In this document: one piece after another, positions 59,604-64,000 of the stretch | Layout: each line of letters starts with the position of its first letter | Position numbering within the stretch: the stretch's first letter is position 1 | Source of the DNA: Knoellia aerolata DSM 18566 | GTDB taxonomy: Bacteria; Actinomycetota; Actinomycetes; Actinomycetales; Dermatophilaceae | Length of the DNA: 64,000 bases | Assembly: GCF_000768695.1 (NCBI RefSeq) | Contig: NZ_AVPL01000014.1 | Coordinates: 1-64,000, forward strand | Direction of reading: 5' to 3' | The notes under the pieces: generated by a model | Database searches by the model: none | What the model was told of the DNA's origin: nothing | What the model saw: the letters and a program-made list of their open reading frames with translations, nothing else | Made by a program: the position numbers and the translations under genes

Positions 59604-59609
59604 CGCTCA

Positions 59610-60293
59610 TCAGCGCCCGGCGTCGAGGGCGCCGCGCAGCGTCTCGGCGCCGGGCCCGGTGAGCCGGTCCAGTGCGGCGGCGCGACCGGTGAGCAGGAGC
59701 AGCAGCGCTCCGATCGGGCCCTCGACCGTCGGTCCGTGGCCGCGGGTCCACCCGGTGTCGGTGGCGACGAGGCGGTAGTCGTCGAGCGGCAGCCGGCGGA
59801 AGACCGCGGACATCCAGCTCCGGCGGGTGTCCCACCTGCGCGTCGCCGCGGTCTCGCAGGCCGCCGGCGCCATCGCGAGCTCGATGCCCAGCGGCATCGC
59901 GATGTCCTGGCTGTGGACGAGGATGTCGCAGAGGGTCTCGAGCGGGGTGACGAAGAAGTTGTGGCGACGAGAACCGATCATGCCGCGGATCCGGCCGACG
60001 ACCTCCTCGGTGGGGAGCTGCGACTGGACGACCGCGGAGTCGTGGATGGACCGGTTGAGCGTCACGCTGCGCAGGAGCCCGGGGTGCTGGGCCAGAAAGG
60101 CTGCGACGTCACGGAAGCCCGACTGCTGGAGGGTGAGGTGGGCGGCGACGTGACGGACGGTCCAGCCGTCGCACAGTGACGGATGCTCCCACTGCTCGTC
60201 GGTCAGGCGCTCCAGCATGTCGGCAGTGCGCTCGCGCTGGTCGTCGATCGCGGCCCACACCGCGTCGGCCTGGGTTGCCGTCATCGTGGACAT
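59610..60293 (-). CDS. Maleylpyruvate isomerase-like (DinB_2) mycothiol-dependent protein
   Basis: This 227-residue protein belongs to the TIGR03083/MDMPI family: WEHPSLCDGWTVRHVAAHLTL has the conserved metal-binding His, and ETLCDILVHSQDIAMPLG supplies the others. Family members use mycothiol as a thiol cofactor. The substrate is unknown. The ATG at 60,293 has GGGAGGA before it. It follows the nitroreductase-like gene by 10 bases on the same strand. Confidence 0.85.
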   Translation of the reverse strand: MSTMTATQADAVWAAIDDQRERTADMLERLTDEQWEHPSLCDGWTVRHVAAHLTLQQSGFRDVAAFLAQHPGLLRSVTLNRSIHDSAVVQSQLPTEEVVGRIRGMIGSRRHNFFVTPLETLCDILVHSQDIAMPLGIELAMAPAACETAATRRWDTRRSWMSAVFRRLPLDDYRLVATDTGWTRGHGPTVEGPIGALLLLLTGRAAALDRLTGPGAETLRGALDAGR

Positions 60294-60303
60294 TCTTCCT
60301 CCC

Positions 60304-60936
60304 TCAGGTGAAGACGGGCGGGCTCAGGCGGGTGCGCTTGAGCTCGAAGAACTGCGGGTATGCCGCGAGCAGCCGTGCGCCGTCGAAGACGGCCAGCGCG
60401 TCGTCACCTCGCGGGATGGCGTTGAGCACCGGGCCGTAGAACGCGCGGCCGTCGATGCACGTGATGGGGGTGCCGACGTCGCCGCCGACGAGGGCGAGGC
60501 CGGTGTCGTGGCTGCGTCGCAGGGCCTCGTCGTGCTCGTCGGACTCCATGGCGTCCTCGAGGTCGGCGGGGAGGCCGGCCTGAGCGAGCGCGCCACGGAT
60601 GGCGACGTGGTACTCGGCCGGACTCGGGCGGCGCCACTCGTCGAAGACGCGCTCACCGAAGGCGGTGTAGAACCCGCCCAGGACCTCCTCGCCGAAACGG
60701 GTGGCCGCAGCCATCGCGACACGGCCCGGGCCGCGCGTGGTCTCGGTGGAGCGGCGGTACTCCGGCGTGATGTCGGTGCGGTGCTCGTTGAGGAAGTAGA
60801 GGCTGATGAGGTGGTGCCGCACCTGGATCGGCCTGCTCCTCGCGACCTCGTGGAGCCAGCGCGACGCCGTCCACGAGTAGGGGCAGACGGGGTCGAACCA
60901 GAGGTCGACGACCGTCGTGTCGTTCACGGGTGTCAT
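60304..60936 (-). CDS. Mycothiol-dependent nitroreductase (Rv2466c-like, DsbA fold)
   Basis: This 210-residue protein matches Rv2466c: VDLWFDPVCPYSWTASRWL, SLYFLNEHR, GTPITCIDGRAFYGPVLNAIPRG and the tail FFELKRTRLSPPVF. The active-site motif is CPYS, whereas Rv2466c has CPWC, so only the first Cys remains and a monothiol mechanism with mycothiol is likely. It is divergent from a MarR regulator across a long palindrome, which suggests control by that regulator. Confidence 0.88.
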   Translation of the reverse strand: MTPVNDTTVVDLWFDPVCPYSWTASRWLHEVARSRPIQVRHHLISLYFLNEHRTDITPEYRRSTETTRGPGRVAMAAATRFGEEVLGGFYTAFGERVFDEWRRPSPAEYHVAIRGALAQAGLPADLEDAMESDEHDEALRRSHDTGLALVGGDVGTPITCIDGRAFYGPVLNAIPRGDDALAVFDGARLLAAYPQFFELKRTRLSPPVFT

Positions 60937-60955
60937 CTCGACCCACCTCGCTAGG

Positions 60956-60998
60956 ATAGTCCCATGATCGAACTACTATAGTTCGTTCATGGGACTAT
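60956..60998. promoter_or_regulatory. Nested palindromic MarR operator
   Basis: Outer arms ATAGTCCCATGA (60,956-60,967) and TCATGGGACTAT (60,987-60,998) enclose inner arms CGAACTA and TAGTTCG around CTA. Only one pair of the 43-base dyad mismatches. It lies between the divergent nitroreductase and marR-type genes. Confidence 0.8.
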
Positions 60999-61011
60999 GT
61001 GAAGGGGTCTG

Positions 61012-61446
61012 ATGGAACGCGAGCTGCCGACCAGCCTGCTGATGTTCATCGCGTCGCGAGCCGCCGCCGACCGCATCTTCAGGACGCTGCAGGACGCCGG
61101 CTTCACCGACGTGACGATCGCGCAGAGCAGGCTCGCGATGGGTCTGGACCCGGGAGGCACCCGGCTCAGCGTCCTCGCCGACCGCGCGCAGATCGCCAAG
61201 CAGACGGCCACCGCCATCGTCGACAAGCTCGAGCGCGCCGGCTACGTGGAGCGGGTCCCCGACCCCACCGACGGTCGGGCGCGACTGGTGCGGATGACCG
61301 CCCGCGCCGAGGCCATCATCCCGCTCGCCCGGGCGGAGGAGGCTCGCATCGAGGCGGAGTGGGAGGCGCACCTCGGCCCGAAGCGCATGGCGCAGCTGCG
61401 CGACGCCCTCACCTCGCTCCGGGAGATCACCGACCCCTATCGGTAG
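61012..61446 (+). CDS. MarR-family regulator
   Basis: This 144-residue winged-helix regulator has the MarR recognition part (LSVLADRAQIAKQTATAIVDKLERAGYVERVPDP with the DGRARLV wing). No Cys sensor is seen. AAGGGG precedes the ATG. It probably represses itself and the divergent mycothiol-enzyme pair through the palindrome at 60,956, responding to an electrophile or aromatic compound; that signal is inferred. Confidence 0.87.
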   Translation: MERELPTSLLMFIASRAAADRIFRTLQDAGFTDVTIAQSRLAMGLDPGGTRLSVLADRAQIAKQTATAIVDKLERAGYVERVPDPTDGRARLVRMTARAEAIIPLARAEEARIEAEWEAHLGPKRMAQLRDALTSLREITDPYR

Positions 61447-61494
61447 GTCGCTCCCGGCAGGCCGCTGGGGTTCGTCGGTCGAGCGGTCCCGCGT

Positions 61495-62211
61495 TCAGCA
61501 GACGTACGGTCCCTCGGCGGGCTGGTACGGCTCGGCGCCCTCCAGCGCCCAGGCGAAGACGAAGGCCAGCGCCTCGATGTCGCACTGCGACAGGACCGGG
61601 TCCCCGAGGTCGGGCCAGCCGTAGCCCATGAGGTCGGTGCTCTCCAGCAGGTTGGTCGCGTGCCCCAGCCCCAGGGCGTGGCCGATCTCGTGCAGGGTCA
61701 CCCAGCCGAGGTACTCGGGGTCGTAGGGGTCGCGGTCCAGGCTGGGCGGGAGGTCGGAGCGGACGATGATGTTCGGGCAGCCGTGGTCGCCGCAGAGCGC
61801 GTAGCCCCCGAACACCACCCCACCGGCGGTCGGCACGTAGTGGACGACGATGTCGGCCGCCTTGCGCTTGGACCCGGTGACGTCGGTGAGCGTGATCAGC
61901 CCGTCGAAGCACTCGTCCAGCACGCTGCTCCACGTGGCGATCGCACCCCGGATGGCCGCGATCTGCTCCTCGGTGGCGCTGGGGTGCGCCTGGACGGCGA
62001 TCGTCAGGTCGGTGTGGTCCCACCAGTAGCCCGGGTAGTAGTTGTTGAGGATGACGAGGGCTTCGGCGTCGGACTCGGGCAGGTTGCAGCTGATGCCGCT
62101 CTGCCCACCGGGACCGCCAGGTCCTGGCCGTCCGGCCTGGGCCGCCTGCGGCGCCGCGAGCGCGAGAAGGAGCCCGATGCTCATGAGGGCGATGAGTCTG
62201 CGAAGGGACAT
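61495..62211 (-). CDS. Secreted matrixin-like zinc metalloprotease
   Basis: This 238-residue protein has a signal peptide (LIALMSIGLLLALAAPQAAQA) and a metzincin active site (TLHEIGHALGLGH) with a downstream Met-turn (LMGYG). Cys residues suit disulfides outside the cell. No pro-domain of obvious kind is seen. ATG at 62,211 with GAGGAG before it is the start. Substrate unknown; single gene, convergent with the MarR gene. Confidence 0.85.
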   Translation of the reverse strand: MSLRRLIALMSIGLLLALAAPQAAQAGRPGPGGPGGQSGISCNLPESDAEALVILNNYYPGYWWDHTDLTIAVQAHPSATEEQIAAIRGAIATWSSVLDECFDGLITLTDVTGSKRKAADIVVHYVPTAGGVVFGGYALCGDHGCPNIIVRSDLPPSLDRDPYDPEYLGWVTLHEIGHALGLGHATNLLESTDLMGYGWPDLGDPVLSQCDIEALAFVFAWALEGAEPYQPAEGPYVC

Positions 62212-62445
62212 GGATTGCTCCTCTCGGCAGCCGTGCTGCAGCCACCGGCCGGTCCTGCACCCCACCCGCCGAGGCCTCGACGAGGCGTTGCCTCCGTCCT
62301 AGTCTTGGGCGAGGAGGGTGTCAAGGGAAGGGGATCTGCCAGCCGGGCACGAGCGTTCGGGGACGTAGGTCCCTGCCAGCGCGACGGCATACGGGAGAAG
62401 CGTGGACACAGAAGGAATCCGGATCACCCGCCGGAGGAGGCCACC

Positions 62446-63153
62446 ATGTCCACCACCACCCGACCGGCGCCACACGGACCGCGGCACGGTGTCCTGGAGC
62501 GCGCGGGTCACCTCGGGCCGACCCAGGTCCTGCTGTCGTGCGGCACCATCTACGCGGTGCTCTACCCGGTCGCCAACGACGTGATCGCGGCGACGGCATA
62601 CGAGGGGTACGACCGCATGTCGCAGGCCGTGAGCGAGCTGTCGGCCACCGGCGCCCCGACACGGACGTTCCTCATGGCGCTCTCACCCGTGTTCGCCCTG
62701 CTGCAGGTCGGGTTCGGCGTGGGAATGTGGCGGTCCGCCCTGCGCAAGCGCTCGGTGCGGGTGGCGGGGGCGCTCGTGGCCGCGCACGGCGTGACGAGCC
62801 TGCTCTGGATCGTCGCGCCCATGTCGAGGCGTGAGGTGATCGCCGCCGGTGGGGCCACCTCGGCCGACACCATGCACCTGGTGCTGGCGGCGGGGACCGG
62901 CCTGTTCGTGGCGTCCTACGTGGTGGCGCTCGCCGTCGGGTTCGGCTGGCGGTTCCGGGTCTACTCCGGGGTGACCTTGGCGACCGCGCTCGTGTTCGGG
63001 AGGCTGAGCGCGCAGGTGGAGAGGATCGAGGCCGGCGACCCCACCCCGTACATGGGTCTGCTGGAACGCGTCGGGATGGGCGCCTGGCTGCTGTGGATGG
63101 GCGTCGCCAGCGTGGTTCTCCTGCGGCGCAACCGCGCTCAGCGCCCCGCCTGA
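62446..63153 (+). CDS. DUF998 membrane protein
   Basis: This 235-residue protein has six hydrophobic segments and the DUF998 pattern (YDRMSQAVSELSATGAPTRTFL with ALSPVFALLQVGFG). The family has no known function. GGAGGAGG stands just before the ATG. It precedes the acyltransferase gene by 15 bases on the same strand. Confidence 0.83.
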   Translation: MSTTTRPAPHGPRHGVLERAGHLGPTQVLLSCGTIYAVLYPVANDVIAATAYEGYDRMSQAVSELSATGAPTRTFLMALSPVFALLQVGFGVGMWRSALRKRSVRVAGALVAAHGVTSLLWIVAPMSRREVIAAGGATSADTMHLVLAAGTGLFVASYVVALAVGFGWRFRVYSGVTLATALVFGRLSAQVERIEAGDPTPYMGLLERVGMGAWLLWMGVASVVLLRRNRAQRPA

Positions 63154-63168
63154 CTCCGGGGGGATGTC

Positions 63169-64000
63169 GTGGCCACACTCACCGACACGAGGGCGACGGG
63201 CACTCGGGTCGCGTGGGTGGACAACCTGAGGATCGCCTCGATCGCCGGCGTCGTCGTCGTCCACACGGCCACGGCCTACGTCACGGACGTCGCCGACTGG
63301 TACTACCACGACGAGCTGCACCCGACGAGCGTCGGCTTCGCGCTCTTCGCGGTCCCCGCGCTGCTCGGCGGGGTGTTCGGGCTCGGGCCGCTCTTCTGGC
63401 TCGCCGGCTGGTTCTCCGTGGGGTCCCTGCGCCGTCGCGGACCGGCCCGCTTCGCCCTCGACCGGGTGGTCCGTCTCGGGGTGCCGCTCGCGGTGTTCGT
63501 GCTGCTCATCAACCCCTTGGCCGACCTGGTCGGCAGCGTGCGACGGGAGCGGCGCTCGTTCCTCGGTCACCTCGCCGACACGGAGTTCTCCATCACCTGG
63601 TTCGTCGTCGTCCTCCTCGTCGCCTCGTTGGCGTATGCCGGCCTGCGGGCTGTGCGCCCCGCTCCGCGGAGCTCGTCTGCGCCCGGGATGGCGTCGCTGC
63701 TCGCGGCGGGCGCGCTCATCACCATCGCCGCGGTGCTGGTCTGGCCCTCAGCGTCGCTGCTCGACGAGGAGCTCATGAGTGTCCGGCTCGGAGCCTGGCC
63801 CCAGGGACTCGGGCTCTTCGCCCTCGGGGTGGCCTGTGGCGAGAGCCGCGAGGCGTCGGACGGGCTCACCGCCGCGATCGCTCCGCAGGGTCGTGCCGGG
63901 CGCGGGTGGGGTTGGCTGACCGTGGTCGGGGTGGTCGTGGCCGTGGCGCTCATGGCGTCAACCGGCGACGAGGACATCAACGACGTGCTGCACACGATGG
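63169..64000 (+). CDS. Acyltransferase-3-like membrane protein (cut by window end)
   Basis: From GTG at 63,169 the frame is open to the end of the window (277 codons). It begins VAWVDNLRIASIAGVVVVHT, the opening His-containing segment of acyltransferase-3 proteins. Segments follow such as LFWLAGWFSVGSLRRRGPARF with the conserved basic run, then further membrane helices. It probably transfers an acyl group to an extracytoplasmic glycan. The C-terminus is missing only because the window ends. Confidence 0.75.
   Translation, partial: MATLTDTRATGTRVAWVDNLRIASIAGVVVVHTATAYVTDVADWYYHDELHPTSVGFALFAVPALLGGVFGLGPLFWLAGWFSVGSLRRRGPARFALDRVVRLGVPLAVFVLLINPLADLVGSVRRERRSFLGHLADTEFSITWFVVVLLVASLAYAGLRAVRPAPRSSSAPGMASLLAAGALITIAAVLVWPSASLLDEELMSVRLGAWPQGLGLFALGVACGESREASDGLTAAIAPQGRAGRGWGWLTVVGVVVAVALMASTGDEDINDVLHTM

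Overview
The window is high-GC actinobacterial DNA. Its right-hand 37 kb carries the gene order found next to the replication origin in many Actinobacteria: tRNA-Leu(CAG), fhaA-fhaB-pstP-rodA-pbpA-pknB, then pabA, a class E sortase, a DUF881 protein, crgA, a rhomboid protease and ppiA. Mycothiol-linked enzyme families, a LysG/LysE pair and an OsmC-Arr protein fit an actinomycete. The genus cannot be read from the sequence; a member of the Intrasporangiaceae (order Micrococcales) is my guess only.

Bases 1-26,590 look like an accessory metal-resistance island lying against the 3' side of the tRNA-Leu gene (26,597-26,679, minus strand). It opens with a cysteine-rich copper-storage-type protein, a zinc/cobalt-type CDF exporter with its ArsR sensor, a gamma-glutamyltransferase-like lipoprotein and a DUF418 membrane protein. 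A copper block follows at 5.8-18.3 kb: DUF305 and BNR-type lipoproteins, a CopB-like P-type ATPase with a Cys-Pro-Asp membrane motif, several small membrane proteins, a response regulator/sensor kinase pair, csoR, a copper chaperone, copA and a YibE/F protein. Six copies of a direct repeat, TGAAG-N6-TGAAG, lie in front of or between these units, and two CsoR-type dyads precede the two ATPase units, so copper control appears to be two-layered.

The right half of the island (18.8-26.5 kb) holds a gene of unknown function paired with a NYN nuclease-like gene, a merR/merA mercury module, and a frameshifted gene broken by an 8-bp tandem duplication. It also holds a DnaQ-like exonuclease fused in frame to an MbcA/ParS-like domain, a zinc-ribbon/DUF4062 gene pair that could be a defence system, and a small XRE regulator. 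No integrase, transposase or phage structural gene is visible, so the other end of the island is probably outside the window.

Bases 26,700-64,000 look like chromosome backbone. After a glycosyltransferase, a NYN protein, phosphoketolase, a MerR/DUF4188 pair and a DoxX-like protein comes the cell-division and cell-wall signalling cluster. Beyond ppiA are a helical LEA-like protein, a Cds1-type cysteine desulfhydrase, two secreted proteins and an OsmC-Arr fusion, followed by lysG/lysE, a three-gene glycosyltransferase/GH130 operon, a mycothiol enzyme pair with a MarR regulator, a secreted zinc metalloprotease, a DUF998 protein and a truncated acyltransferase. The heptamer GGCATAC/GTATGCC occurs about 31 times in this part and only twice in the first 26.6 kb, which supports different histories for the two parts.
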